The notes: generated from the sequence alone by a model not told the origin. Numbered from the stretch's first letter, positions 17,724 through 26,997 are shown. The stretch is 64,000 nucleotides of DNA from Vampirovibrionales bacterium (GCA_029262635.1 JAJCZA010000002.1:186001-250000); one strand, 5' to 3'. Numbers and translations: made by a program.

Positions 17724-19192
17724 ACGCTTTTTAGCCAATGCTTTGCTTTTTCCGGTGTGGTCACATCACCGAGCTGTTGAGCTTCTTTCAGAGCTTCCAA
17801 GGCCTTGCCAACCTCAGGCCCCGGCGAAAGATGCAATAGAGCCATTACGTCCTGCCCTTTCAAAAGTGGCGGCTGGTTTAGAAGGGCTGATTCCTCATAG
17901 AACTGGTCTAATAGCCACAAGTGATTGGTTGTGGATTTTGCCAGAATTTCAGGGGTAATCTCAGGTCCCAGCGTGCTATGGCGATCCGCTAGCGCCAATA
18001 TAATCACGTCTGGTGTTTCGTCGCCCATTCGTCGAAAGAAGCGCATGACGGATTTTCGGGGTGAGTCTGATCCAAACTGGCAAGGGTACAAATGCCAGCG
18101 TACCAGCTTTTGAACTCGCTTTGTAATGCCTCGGCTCAGTTTTAAGCGACGTCCCACCAGGGCTGTCATTTCTTCTGAGACTTTGTCATGGCCATAGAAC
18201 GTGTGTCTGCCGTCTTCCCGAATGGCCATGGTATTAGGCTTCCCCACGTCATGAAGCAAGCAGGCCAGCTTTATCGCTGCCATGCGAGAGCAGAACGGTG
18301 TAATAAGCTCTTTTAAGTCAACTTGTGCCTGTTCAGGTAGTTCAAGGAAAAGGCGTTCGGCTTGATTCACCAGTTCGAGCGTGTGATCAAACAGCATGAG
18401 GTGATGGTGTCCGTTGGGAGGGATCTGCCGGGTGGGAACCAACTCCGGTAAAATCACTTCGAGTAACCCGGCATGGGCCATAGCTTGCAAGGCTGAGAAA
18501 CTTTCGGGGCAACTCAATAGGCGTAAAAATTCATAGTGGATTCGCTCGGCGGCGGCGGTTAAGAGTTTTTCTCCCTGATTGGCTACGATTTCCAAGGTGG
18601 CAGAGTCAATTTGTTTGGCGCTTAGCTGTGCCATAAAGCGGAATACCCGTAACATCCGCAAGGGATCCTCCAGTAGGTTGGCTTGATTCACCATGCGAAT
18701 TCGGCCCGCCTTCAAATCAGCCTGTCCGTCAAAGGGATCCCAGAAATGGCCGTCAAGATCAATGGCCATGGCATTAATCGTTAAGTCCCGTCGGCACAAG
18801 TCTCGTTCCAGATCGTTTCCCAAGGCGTCGGCAATATCCAACGTTAAATTTGTCTTTTCGCCCGACGCTTTTTCCTGATGAATGACCACCCGGTGAATGC
18901 CAAATTCGGGATCCAGTAAAACATAACGACCATCTAACTTTTCCGCCACCTGTTTTGAGAATGTCTCGGCCGAGGTTTCGGAAGCCTGTCTGTCGGGAAC
19001 TGTCAGGGTAAAATCCAAATCCGTGGGTAGTTCGCCGGTTCGTAATAAATCACGGACGGCGCCACCCACAAGGAAAAGCTCCACGCCATGTGACCGAGCC
19101 AGAACGTTCATCAGTACTACGGCCGGGTGGGTTAAGGCGATTCGAACCAGATCAGGATGGGGGGGTGGCGTCATATTCATAAGCCAATGCAC
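17711..19192 (-). CDS. CCA tRNA nucleotidyltransferase / poly(A) polymerase with HD domain
   Basis: Class II nucleotidyltransferase. The head motif LVGGAVRDLL (about 41-50) is followed by the metal-binding DLD at 58-60. RRDLTINAMAID and the arm segment DPLRMLRVFRFMAQL follow. The C-terminal half has an HD phosphohydrolase-like domain with CLLHDVGKP and a YGHDKVSEEM stretch. At 493 aa it resembles cyanobacterial and Gram-positive CCA-adding enzymes rather than short archaeal types. The tRNA-Ser in this window lacks encoded CCA, so the cell needs such activity. The ATG at 19192 lies inside the rsmE 3' end; internal ATGs at 19180 or 19174 are alternatives. Specificity (CCA versus A-only or poly(A)) is not decided by sequence. 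Confidence 0.88.
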   Translation of the reverse strand: MHWLMNMTPPPHPDLVRIALTHPAVVLMNVLARSHGVELFLVGGAVRDLLRTGELPTDLDFTLTVPDRQASETSAETFSKQVAEKLDGRYVLLDPEFGIHRVVIHQEKASGEKTNLTLDIADALGNDLERDLCRRDLTINAMAIDLDGHFWDPFDGQADLKAGRIRMVNQANLLEDPLRMLRVFRFMAQLSAKQIDSATLEIVANQGEKLLTAAAERIHYEFLRLLSCPESFSALQAMAHAGLLEVILPELVPTRQIPPNGHHHLMLFDHTLELVNQAERLFLELPEQAQVDLKELITPFCSRMAAIKLACLLHDVGKPNTMAIREDGRHTFYGHDKVSEEMTALVGRRLKLSRGITKRVQKLVRWHLYPCQFGSDSPRKSVMRFFRRMGDETPDVIILALADRHSTLGPEITPEILAKSTTNHLWLLDQFYEESALLNQPPLLKGQDVMALLHLSPGPEVGKALEALKEAQQLGDVTTPEKAKHWLKSVYKK

Positions 19193-19994
19193 TCATTAAG
19201 GCTACGGCGGCGGTTTCACTGCGCAGGATTCGCTTGCCCAGTGACGCCGGCTTAAAACCTTTTCTTAACAGATAATCTACTTCATGGTCGCTCCATCCGC
19301 CTTCTGGTCCCACGGCAAAGGCGATGGATTTGGCTACCGCGTGATGGCGAAATAGTTGACGTAGTCGTTCCCGTCGACAGCCCTCTTTTTGAACGCTCCG
19401 TTCCAGTAGAATGATTTTGATCTGACAGCTTTTCACCAGTTCGCAGAATCCAACAACGCCGACGGGCGTTTCCATATGTGGAATGAACAACCCTTCCGAC
19501 TGTTCTGCGGCGGATTGAGCAATCCGGTACCAGCGTTCTTGCTTTCGTTCCGGGGTGCCAACATGAACCACGGCCCGTTCGGATTCCAGTGGTACAATGG
19601 CATTCACCCCGAGTTCGGTTACTTTCTGAATCATCCAGTCCCAACGCTGACCTTTAATTAACCCCGCACCAAGCACCACATGGGGTGTGGACGGACGCTC
19701 CATCTGTTCATGGGAGGTGAGCAATTTAACGGACACCCGATCGCGGGCGGCTTCAGTAATTTCTGCCACAAAGCTCTCTTGTCGTCGGTCATCAACCAAA
19801 ATAAGGTGATGCCCCACATTAAGCCGCAGCACATTGCGAATCTGGTGGACTTGAGAGGACTCCATGATCGTCGCTTCATGAGGAAAAGCCCGTATGGGTT
19901 CTGGCAAGGGAACAAAAAACCGGTTTAAACGATGCGTTTTGGCGGTTTTTTCTGTTTTTTGAGTCGTTTCGGGCCCAGACGATGAAAGGGTCAC
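19152..19994 (-). CDS. rsmE: 16S rRNA (uracil(1498)-N(3))-methyltransferase
   Basis: SPOUT-class methyltransferase that methylates U1498 of 16S rRNA. The SAM-knot signature is clear: AVGPEGGWSDHEVDYL, then LGKRILRSETAAVAL near the C terminus. The N-terminal PUA-like domain starts at about residue 24 (RFFVPLP), preceded by a polar extension of about 22 residues that is unusual for the family. A later start may therefore be used, though no better ribosome site is evident. Its start overlaps the prmA stop by four bases (ATGA), giving the common prmA-rsmE pair, and its end overlaps the CCA-adding enzyme gene. Confidence 0.93.
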   Translation of the reverse strand: MTLSSSGPETTQKTEKTAKTHRLNRFFVPLPEPIRAFPHEATIMESSQVHQIRNVLRLNVGHHLILVDDRRQESFVAEITEAARDRVSVKLLTSHEQMERPSTPHVVLGAGLIKGQRWDWMIQKVTELGVNAIVPLESERAVVHVGTPERKQERWYRIAQSAAEQSEGLFIPHMETPVGVVGFCELVKSCQIKIILLERSVQKEGCRRERLRQLFRHHAVAKSIAFAVGPEGGWSDHEVDYLLRKGFKPASLGKRILRSETAAVALMSALAYEYDATPPS

Positions 19995-20929
19995 GCTGGA
20001 AACCTCCCTCTTAACAGAAACCAGTCACCATCTTGAACTCGTTTAATAGATTCAAATCCGGCTAATTTCAACGATTCTTCTACAATGCCCACCGATTTTT
20101 CCACGAGGCCGCTGAGCAGAACCTCGCCGCCCGGTGCCATGCGCAATACAATGTCATCCATCAACGCCAGCAGAACGGGTGCTACAATGTTGGCGAGAAT
20201 CAAATCGTATCGAGTTTGGCACATGTCAATGAGGGGGGTATCCCGCACTTCGATGCAGTGGTTTACTTGATTCAGTTTGGCGTTATCTTGGGTCATCTGA
20301 ACGGCTTCCGGTTCAATGTCCAGCGCCATAATATCAGACCCTCCCAACAAGGCTGCATAAACGGCTAACACGCCAGAACCACAGCCCAAGTCGAGAATTG
20401 ACCGCTCTTCAAAGGGTCTCTCATAGGACAGTTGTTCCATGTTGCGAAGCATTAGGCGAGTCGTCTCATGGCTCCCTGTCCCGAAGGCACAGCCGGGATC
20501 CAGTTGTAAGACCACTTCGTCAGGCTTTGGTTCGTAAGCCATTCGTTCCCAGGTGGGGCAAATGGTTAAGTGGGGTGTAATGGCCGTCACATGCCAGAAC
20601 TGCTTCCAACTTTCGGCCCAATCTTCTTTAGAAACTTGTTTTACGGTTTCAATCCGGCAGTCTTTTAATATGTCATGGGTCTGAAGCAGGTTGTTGACAC
20701 TGGCTTCCAGTTTGGTCAGATGAGACGCGTTGTCTTCAGCGTCTCCGATAAACAAGCGCACTGCCGAAATAAATTGTTCGTGCAGAGGGCCGGAATACAC
20801 CTCTTCCACGCTACAAACGTCGGGTAGGGCCCACAGTACTTCCGTCAGGTAATCGGAAACACTCGTGTCCTCACGGGTTGGACAGTGAATGGTTAGAACA
20901 ACAGTATCAGCGGTTTTCAATTGGCTCAT
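19991..20929 (-). CDS. prmA: ribosomal protein L11 methyltransferase
   Basis: SAM-dependent methyltransferase that trimethylates ribosomal protein L11. The N-terminal substrate-recruiting domain (about 1-90) precedes the class I fold. GCAFGTGSHETTRLML binds the L11 region, LDLGCGSGVLAVYAA is the SAM glycine motif, and DLILANIVAPVLLAL carries the NxxA catalytic-type motif. At 312 aa it is normal length. It is divergent from dapL with a 56-base spacer that must hold both promoters. rsmE follows with an ATGA overlap. Confidence 0.95.
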   Translation of the reverse strand: MSQLKTADTVVLTIHCPTREDTSVSDYLTEVLWALPDVCSVEEVYSGPLHEQFISAVRLFIGDAEDNASHLTKLEASVNNLLQTHDILKDCRIETVKQVSKEDWAESWKQFWHVTAITPHLTICPTWERMAYEPKPDEVVLQLDPGCAFGTGSHETTRLMLRNMEQLSYERPFEERSILDLGCGSGVLAVYAALLGGSDIMALDIEPEAVQMTQDNAKLNQVNHCIEVRDTPLIDMCQTRYDLILANIVAPVLLALMDDIVLRMAPGGEVLLSGLVEKSVGIVEESLKLAGFESIKRVQDGDWFLLRGRFPA

Positions 20930-20985
20930 ATCCTATTTTATGCTAGATTACAACAATTGACACGATTGATAAAGGAATCCCTATT

Positions 20986-22188
20986 ATGCCGAAGCCCTCA
21001 GAAAACCTAAAGAAGCTCCCACCTTACCTATTTGCCGAACTTGACCGAAAGATTGCGGACGCTAAAGCCAAAGGCGTTGATATTATTAGTTTGGGTGTGG
21101 GCGATCCGGATCTTCCTACGCCGCAACCCATTATCGATGCCATGAAAACCGCTGTAGAAGATCCATCAACTCATACGTACCCGGCTTATAAAGGGAGTCC
21201 GAATTTCTGCCAGTCGGCCAGCCAATGGATGAAAACCCGGTTTAACGTGGATGTTGATCCTGTTAATGAGACCATGGCGTTAATTGGTGCCAAAGAAGGC
21301 ATTGCTCACCTGATCTTGGCCTATACTCAACCCGGCGACGTTGTGCTTTGCCCTTCGCCCGGCTACCCGGTTTACGAAAACTACACGCTTCTCTGTGGGG
21401 GTGAACCTTATACGGTTCCTCTGCTGGCGAAAAATAACTATTTACCCGATCTAAAGGCTATTCCTGAAAACGTGGCCCGAAAAGCGAAACTGCTCTTTTT
21501 AAACTATCCCAACAATCCCACAGGCGCGATTGCGACGGACGAAATGATGCTAGAAGCTATTGAATTCTGCCGAAAGTACGATATTCTGCTATGCCACGAC
21601 AACGCCTATTCGGAAATGACCTACGATGGCTATCGGGCACCAAGCTTCCTGAGTGTTCCAGGCGCCAAGGACGTTTGCCTGGAAATGTTCAGCTTTAGCA
21701 AAATGTTCAACATGACCGGTTGGCGCATTGGATTTGCCGTGGGCAACGCCGACGGGATTAAAGCGCTGGGCACCATAAAAAATAACACCGATAGCGGTGC
21801 TTTTACGGCCATTCAGCGAGCCGCTACTGTGGGCTTGGAACGATGCGATGAGCTGACCAAAGACCTGAACGCTATTTATGGCCGCCGTCGGGACCTCTTT
21901 GTGGAAGGCCTGCGCAAAATGGGCTGGGATATTGAGCCGATGGTCGCCACGTTTTATATGTGGGTTCCGGTGCCGACCGGTATGACCAGCGAGGCGTTTG
22001 CTTCCCTGTTATTGGAAAAATGCGGTATTGTGGTTCCTCCCGGCAATGGCTATGGCCCAGAGGGCGAAGGATTCTTCCGAGTCGCCCTCACCGCCAATGA
22101 AGACCGTTTGAAAGAAGCCCTCCAGCGAATGGAAGATAACGGTGTTACGTTTAATAAACTGGCTAATAAAACGGCTTGTTCTTTATAA
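20986..22188 (+). CDS. dapL: LL-diaminopimelate aminotransferase
   Basis: Aminotransferase that makes LL-diaminopimelate directly from tetrahydrodipicolinate, for lysine and peptidoglycan. This DapL pathway is known from plants, cyanobacteria, Chlamydiae and some others. Fold-type I features are the N-terminal IISLGVGDPDLPTP, NYPNNPTGA at 173-181, and PLP lysine K239 in FSFSKMFNMTGWRIG. The length is 400 aa. It could still be another class I aminotransferase, but the N-terminal PYLFAELDRKIADAKAKG is typical of DapL. The ribosome site AAGGA is nine bases before the ATG. murT, also a cell-wall gene, follows after 48 bases on the same strand. Confidence 0.85.
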   Translation: MPKPSENLKKLPPYLFAELDRKIADAKAKGVDIISLGVGDPDLPTPQPIIDAMKTAVEDPSTHTYPAYKGSPNFCQSASQWMKTRFNVDVDPVNETMALIGAKEGIAHLILAYTQPGDVVLCPSPGYPVYENYTLLCGGEPYTVPLLAKNNYLPDLKAIPENVARKAKLLFLNYPNNPTGAIATDEMMLEAIEFCRKYDILLCHDNAYSEMTYDGYRAPSFLSVPGAKDVCLEMFSFSKMFNMTGWRIGFAVGNADGIKALGTIKNNTDSGAFTAIQRAATVGLERCDELTKDLNAIYGRRRDLFVEGLRKMGWDIEPMVATFYMWVPVPTGMTSEAFASLLLEKCGIVVPPGNGYGPEGEGFFRVALTANEDRLKEALQRMEDNGVTFNKLANKTACSL

Positions 22189-22236
22189 CGGCTATCAATA
22201 TTCAGGGGTCGTTTCCTCAGCTATAATGATGGCATC

Positions 22237-23622
22237 ATGTTAAAAAGTGCGCTGGCCATTGGTGCCGGAAAAATGACCACCTCGTTGGTATCCTTATTGC
22301 ATTTGGGTGCTGGCACGAGCCTGCCGGGAAAAATCGCCCGGAAAATCGACCCGGATCTCTTGCGCACACTGGGGCGGCAAATCAGGGAACAAACCATTGC
22401 CGTCACTGGCACCAACGGGAAAACCACCACCTGTGGTCTGCTGGCGCAATTTCTCGTCGAAGCTGGGAAAACCCATATTCATAACCAATTGGGCGCCAAT
22501 ATGGTGCCGGGTATTACATCAGAATTTATTAAACAAAGCTCATTGACCGGGCTGTTACCAGTGGATTATGGGGTTTTAGAAATTGATGAAGCCTCACTCC
22601 GGGGGTTGGTCAATGAAATGGCCATCCAACGGATTGTGGTGACCAATCTGTTTCGGGATCAGTTGGACCGTTACGGCGAGTTGGATACCACCGCCCGACT
22701 GATCCAGCAAGGTATTACCCAAAGCCAGATTGATACCTCGTCTAGCGGCTGCCTGTATCTGAACGCCGATGATCCGCTGGTCTCTGATATGGGTCTTGAC
22801 GCCAGCCGAGTGGTGACTTATGCCGTTAGGAATGTAACTTATGTTCATCCGGCACCTCCAGATTTTTCCGTTGCCTTTCCTAGAGAAGTGACGCAGTGTC
22901 CCCGGTGTGGTGGTGGACTTTATTATAAATCGGTTATTTATGGTCATTTGGGAGACTATGAATGTCTTGGATGTTGTGGTTACGACCGGCCATCCCCTGA
23001 CGTGGTTGCAGAAGATGTGCGAGTGACTCCTGAAGGCAGTGATTTTATCCTGCGTTTTAAAACAGTTTCAGGGCAAGAGCAGACTCTGCCGGTCCATTTA
23101 CCATTGCCCGGCGTGTTTAATGTCTATAACTTTCTGGCCGCCGCTGCCGTGATTATTGATTTGGGCTTGCTGGAGAATAACCTAAATCTGTTTGAAGAGG
23201 GCTTAGCTCATTACCATAGCGTATTTGGCCGGGCAGAACGCAAGGTAATTGATGGCAAAAAGGTGACGGTTTTTCTGATTAAAAACCCGGTAGGGGCTTC
23301 GGAAGTGTTGAAGCTGGTTGGAGGCGACCCAAAGGGGCGTCTACTGTTTGCCCTTAACGATAATTATGCGGATGGGCGGGATGTTTCCTGGATTTGGGAC
23401 GCTCAGTTTGAAGTGATTCAAGCCGAAAGACCCATTGTGGTGACTGGTATTCGTGCTCATGATATGGCTGTTCGCTTGAAGTACGCAGGGATTCCAGACG
23501 AACAAATCCAGATCATACCCGACTTGCTTCAGGCGACTCGTATTGCTGTAGAGCAAACCCGGTCGGACGAAACCCTTTATATCCTTCCCACCTACACCGC
23601 TTTACTTCAAATGCGAGAATGA
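22237..23622 (+). CDS. murT: MurT-like lipid II isoglutaminyl synthase subunit (Mur ligase family)
   Basis: A Mur ligase relative that, with the glutaminase GatD, amidates the D-glutamate of lipid II. The ATP-binding motif AVTGTNGKTTT is at residues 55-65. The MurT-specific four-cysteine ribbon begins CPRCGGGLYY at 221 and closes with ECLGCCGYD near 250. The C-terminal DUF1727 domain includes NDNYADGRDVSWIWD at about 374-388, holding the proposed catalytic aspartate. The length is 461 aa. No gatD is adjacent: the next gene is convergent and unrelated. A TATAAT hexamer at 22222-22227 lies only nine bases before the ATG and no ribosome site is visible. Confidence 0.9.
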   Translation: MLKSALAIGAGKMTTSLVSLLHLGAGTSLPGKIARKIDPDLLRTLGRQIREQTIAVTGTNGKTTTCGLLAQFLVEAGKTHIHNQLGANMVPGITSEFIKQSSLTGLLPVDYGVLEIDEASLRGLVNEMAIQRIVVTNLFRDQLDRYGELDTTARLIQQGITQSQIDTSSSGCLYLNADDPLVSDMGLDASRVVTYAVRNVTYVHPAPPDFSVAFPREVTQCPRCGGGLYYKSVIYGHLGDYECLGCCGYDRPSPDVVAEDVRVTPEGSDFILRFKTVSGQEQTLPVHLPLPGVFNVYNFLAAAAVIIDLGLLENNLNLFEEGLAHYHSVFGRAERKVIDGKKVTVFLIKNPVGASEVLKLVGGDPKGRLLFALNDNYADGRDVSWIWDAQFEVIQAERPIVVTGIRAHDMAVRLKYAGIPDEQIQIIPDLLQATRIAVEQTRSDETLYILPTYTALLQMRE

Positions 23623-23663
23623 CTTGACTAACGGGCTTGAAAAGCCAGAGCAGACGCTTTAAG

Positions 23664-24311
23664 TTAGATTAGAGTTGATATTTCTTCTTCAGAAACGGGT
23701 TTTTTGGTTGCGGGTAACAGTTCGGTTTGGGTTGTTTTTCCCAGAAGTTCACCCTCTAAGTGGAACACCGATCGATAGGTGCTTCGGTCGTCTTCTATCG
23801 TTTTTTGGTCGTTTGTATTGTCATTCAGGGCTTGTCGTAAATCTAACTCAGAGTCATAAGATGTGATAATGACCTGTTTGGGCAACAATGCTTTCTTGTT
23901 ATCAGAGGTGATCAGGTTGAGAGCCTCAGTATCAAGTTGGCTTGATTCAACGATTTTGAATTGCCCTTCATCATCATCGATAGGAGGCGAGATGTTATAG
24001 TCCTCAGCTACGACAGGTGATGGGTGAAGCATGTCGCATGATTCGAAAAAATCTTGTAAGGCTTTAGGAGCTTCACCCGGACCCGTATAGATTTGTACGC
24101 CTAGAGGGGTTGTGGAGTTAGTGTTAGAATTTCTAACCGTGGCGATAAAGACGTCGTGTCCTTTAATCGTATGTGAACCGTTTGTCTGCCTTTGGCCTAA
24201 GCGCTGATAAAACGTATCACATTTCTCCTGCCGGTGATCGCCCCCATCACTATCCAAACGGAACGGGTACATGAGTGTTTTGCCAAATTGTACCGAGACG
24301 GGTTGTAACAT
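23664..24311 (-). CDS. hypothetical protein with N-terminal VQFG motif
   Basis: Not recognised. 215 aa, polar and acidic, beginning MLQPVSVQFGKTLMYPF; a later ATG 14 codons in (MYPFRL) is possible. No signal peptide, membrane helix or repeat is visible. The middle is rich in D, E, S and T, with a short beta-like stretch (PKQVIITSYDSELDL). No Shine-Dalgarno sequence is evident before the first ATG. The V-x-F-G element near the N terminus matches those in 3248-3697 and 30531-31142. It converges with murT across 41 bases. Confidence 0.55.
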   Translation of the reverse strand: MLQPVSVQFGKTLMYPFRLDSDGGDHRQEKCDTFYQRLGQRQTNGSHTIKGHDVFIATVRNSNTNSTTPLGVQIYTGPGEAPKALQDFFESCDMLHPSPVVAEDYNISPPIDDDEGQFKIVESSQLDTEALNLITSDNKKALLPKQVIITSYDSELDLRQALNDNTNDQKTIEDDRSTYRSVFHLEGELLGKTTQTELLPATKKPVSEEEISTLI

Positions 24312-24406
24312 ACGGAAAAGACTCGCTTAAATTGTACTCACCATCATCATAACAAGACCGGTCCAGCTTGATAAGTGCCGATTGCTTCTTGCTTATTTAC
24401 ATTTAT

Positions 24407-25330
24407 TTATAAAGAGGTTTTCTGGTTTATTTTCAATTGTTTGAGCAGATTCGCTTCAAACAAAGCTTCAAAGGGTTTAAGTACCATTTTTCGTTGTTCA
24501 TAACCTAAAGATGAACTGTAATGGAGTTCATAGCGTCCGTTTTGTTTGAAAATCAAATATTGGACTAAATCATCCTGCTTTAAAGTAGGCAGGTTGAGCC
24601 GCTTTTGAACCCACCGAAGAGGGAGAAAAAGCAATCTGTCGCCGAAAAAAGGCTCGAGCTTTAGCATGGCGTGAAGATAAGTACGCATTAACCCCCGACT
24701 TAAAGGGCGAGGCTTAAGTACATCGAGTAATTCGTTGGCTTCGCTTATGAAATGTTCCCGCGCATGGTGCGTAAGTACCAGGCGTTCATTCTCTTTTAGC
24801 TGCCATAATGCGAACTTTAAGTAGTTTATGACGAGTAATTCGTTGCATAGACGGGGGTTAGTAAGTCCACTTAACGCTTGATACCCTTTATATTGCTCTG
24901 GACGAATGGATTCGGAAATCCATTGCTTTATTTCGGAAAAGGGTTGGTTTTCTGCCTTCATTCGTTTTAGGTTATTTTCCCAAGAATAAATTTGGGTTTC
25001 GTTAAGAATACCCTTTTTCGCCATTCTGTATATTTGGTATTCGGAGAGCAGATCAGCATATTCTTCGAGTAAGCCGAGCTGTCCGTTTTCATAGTATTGA
25101 GCCACGTCATCATGGGTGAGCTGCTTTTTGTTCAGGACTTTATCCACGGTTGCTTTTGAGCTTGGGGGTAATTGTTGATAACGTTTTTGAATATCCTCAC
25201 TTCCGTATTGATTCAATGTGTTCCGATCAAAGACGTCCTGAAAGGCTTTGACGGACGAATAACTGGAGAAATAAAGAAATGGGCGGCTTTTTAATAAGGG
25301 TTTTGATTTTGGATAAAATGTCAGCATCAT
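24407..25330 (-). CDS. hypothetical protein, mostly alpha-helical
   Basis: Not recognised. 307 aa, basic N-terminal 30 residues (FYPKSKPLLKSRPFLYF), then long charged stretches rich in L, K, E and Q that read as helices. No signal peptide or transmembrane segment is evident. There is no ribosome site before the paired ATG codons at 25330/25327 and the surrounding DNA is AT-rich. It lies 95 bases upstream of the equally unknown gene 23664-24311 on the same strand and 240 bases from the divergent sigma-factor gene. A role cannot be inferred. Confidence 0.5.
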   Translation of the reverse strand: MMLTFYPKSKPLLKSRPFLYFSSYSSVKAFQDVFDRNTLNQYGSEDIQKRYQQLPPSSKATVDKVLNKKQLTHDDVAQYYENGQLGLLEEYADLLSEYQIYRMAKKGILNETQIYSWENNLKRMKAENQPFSEIKQWISESIRPEQYKGYQALSGLTNPRLCNELLVINYLKFALWQLKENERLVLTHHAREHFISEANELLDVLKPRPLSRGLMRTYLHAMLKLEPFFGDRLLFLPLRWVQKRLNLPTLKQDDLVQYLIFKQNGRYELHYSSSLGYEQRKMVLKPFEALFEANLLKQLKINQKTSL

Positions 25331-25570
25331 TTAAAAATTGTTATTTCTAGTTATAGAAATAGAATACCCTAAACATGTGTCCCTTCCCCTCAATACAAAG
25401 ATGAGAGGACAAAACAATCGATAAGAATACACGAATGAGATAAGTTATATATAAATTAAATCCTTGACCTCTATCAACTATTCGGTTGATTTCCCGTGAA
25501 AAGCAGGGCAAATTACGGCAGAAGCCTATAATAAGATTTATAATGAACACACGATTTTCATCCATTTTAA

Positions 25571-26401
25571 TTGGGTAGAGTAGGGGCTCAGAAAACCATT
25601 TCAAAACAGACGGACAACCTAAAAAGTACGAAAAAGATTCTGGATACCAAAGGCGAAGAGATTAAAAAGCTTTGGTTTGCTTACCAGGAACAGCCTAATA
25701 ATGCTCAAATACGAGAGCGACTTATTATAAGCTATCTTCATCTGGTCCGTTATGTTGTTAGCCGTCTTCCCATTACCCTTCCCGTCAGTATTGCCCACGA
25801 AGATTTAATCAGTTATGGCACGATGGGGCTTATGGAGGCCGTCGAGCGCTTTGATCCGAGCCGGGGACTAAAATTTGAAACCTATGCTGTTACCCGGATT
25901 CGAGGCTCTATTATTGATCAGCTTCGGTTTCAGGATTGGATTCCAAGAGGCGTTCGAAAGCGAAGCAAGGAACTGGGTGAAGCCATGCAAGCTCTTGAAG
26001 AAAGGCTTGGACGAACCCCTACAAATGATGAACTGGCTGAAGAGCTAGGTGTTGAGAAGACAAAACTCAAGACCATGTTAGCTGAAAGTAATAATCTGGT
26101 CCTTTCTCTTGATGAAAAATGGGGAAATGATTCTGAAGGCAGTAAAGGTTCGCTTATTGATACGGTTGAAGATAAGAGTAGCCCGGATCCTGAAGGAGAA
26201 TTAGAAGTAATTGAGCTTAGAGCCCGGCTTGCCGAGTCTATTTCTTCTCTTCCAGAGCGAGAAAAACTGTTGATTGCCCTTTATTATCACGAAAATATGA
26301 CTTTGAAAGAGATTGGCGAGGTGATCTGTGTTTCTGAATCCAGAGTATGTCAGCTTCATGCCCAAGCGATTCTTCGGTTGAAAGGGAAATTAAGTCAATG
26401 A
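25571..26401 (+). CDS. sigma-28 (FliA/WhiG) family RNA polymerase sigma factor
   Basis: A group 3 sigma factor of 276 aa. Region 2 includes YVVSRLPITLPVSIAHEDLISYGTMGLMEA-type sequence (about 58-90) and FETYAVTRIRGSIIDQLR. Region 3 begins SKELGEAMQALEERLGRTP. Region 4 includes SLPEREKLLIALYYHENM and SESRVCQLHAQAILRLK, the helix-turn-helix for -35 recognition. This order and wording match FliA/WhiG, which in other bacteria controls flagellar or developmental genes. No flagellar genes are in this window. The only canonical start available is TTG at 25571, without a clear ribosome site. AGGGG at about 25584 is followed eleven bases later by an in-frame ATT, so a near-cognate start is possible. 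The next gene overlaps by four bases (ATGA). Confidence 0.9.
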   Translation: MGRVGAQKTISKQTDNLKSTKKILDTKGEEIKKLWFAYQEQPNNAQIRERLIISYLHLVRYVVSRLPITLPVSIAHEDLISYGTMGLMEAVERFDPSRGLKFETYAVTRIRGSIIDQLRFQDWIPRGVRKRSKELGEAMQALEERLGRTPTNDELAEELGVEKTKLKTMLAESNNLVLSLDEKWGNDSEGSKGSLIDTVEDKSSPDPEGELEVIELRARLAESISSLPEREKLLIALYYHENMTLKEIGEVICVSESRVCQLHAQAILRLKGKLSQ

Positions 26402-26997
26402 AGCCTGAAGATATGCGTATTGGCTACTTGCTAATTAGTACGCCCATTCCCAATGTTTATATTGGAGGCGGGATGGTGACAGACGGCCATGGTCTGCCCA
26501 TTGAGTTTCGATACACCGAGCCGATTCAGCCCACAAAAATTCAGCAAATTCTCTACGGTCAGGTTCTCAGTAGCTATATTAAAAAAGAAGTCATACTGGA
26601 AACACTGATTAAAAGTTTAAGCAGTAAGTTTAGCTATCTTTTGGTTGAAGATGAACAGCTACTGACTTATCAAAATTCGAAATTTCTGGTGATTCGTGTC
26701 AGTTCGACCCAATCGGCAAAAATCGGTGAGATTGGAAAGGTTCAAGAACTTTCACCCTCTGAGGTTCTTTTGCAGGTTACCCGGGAGGGAAGCCCCTTGC
26801 GGCTTCAGTTGCCAGAAGAAGGTCAGCACGCTTCGGGGGGTAGCGCGAGTGGGGGAACTGCTGTCCAATCTCCGCCCATCTCTTTGGATGCGTTGGTCGC
26901 GGCTGGGCAAACCATGGATATTTACGAACCTATTAAACGTATTGAAAAGGCACTGGAAACCATATGTCAGGAAGCAGGAATCAAGGGAGAACAATAA
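26398..26997 (+). CDS. unknown protein in sigma-factor operon (first)
   Basis: Not recognised. 199 aa from the ATG at 26398, which overlaps the sigma-factor stop codon. The N-terminal half (RIGYLLISTPIPNVYIGGGM, then EFRYTEPIQPTKIQQILYG) looks like a compact globular domain, followed by an alpha-beta region to about 125. A Gly/Ser-rich linker (SGGSASGG) near 145-155 precedes a helical C-terminal tail. No signal peptide or membrane helix is visible. Its place directly after a sigma factor and before a kinase/anti-sigma-like pair makes a regulatory role plausible, but this is inferred from neighbourhood only. Confidence 0.7.
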   Translation: MKPEDMRIGYLLISTPIPNVYIGGGMVTDGHGLPIEFRYTEPIQPTKIQQILYGQVLSSYIKKEVILETLIKSLSSKFSYLLVEDEQLLTYQNSKFLVIRVSSTQSAKIGEIGKVQELSPSEVLLQVTREGSPLRLQLPEEGQHASGGSASGGTAVQSPPISLDALVAAGQTMDIYEPIKRIEKALETICQEAGIKGEQ

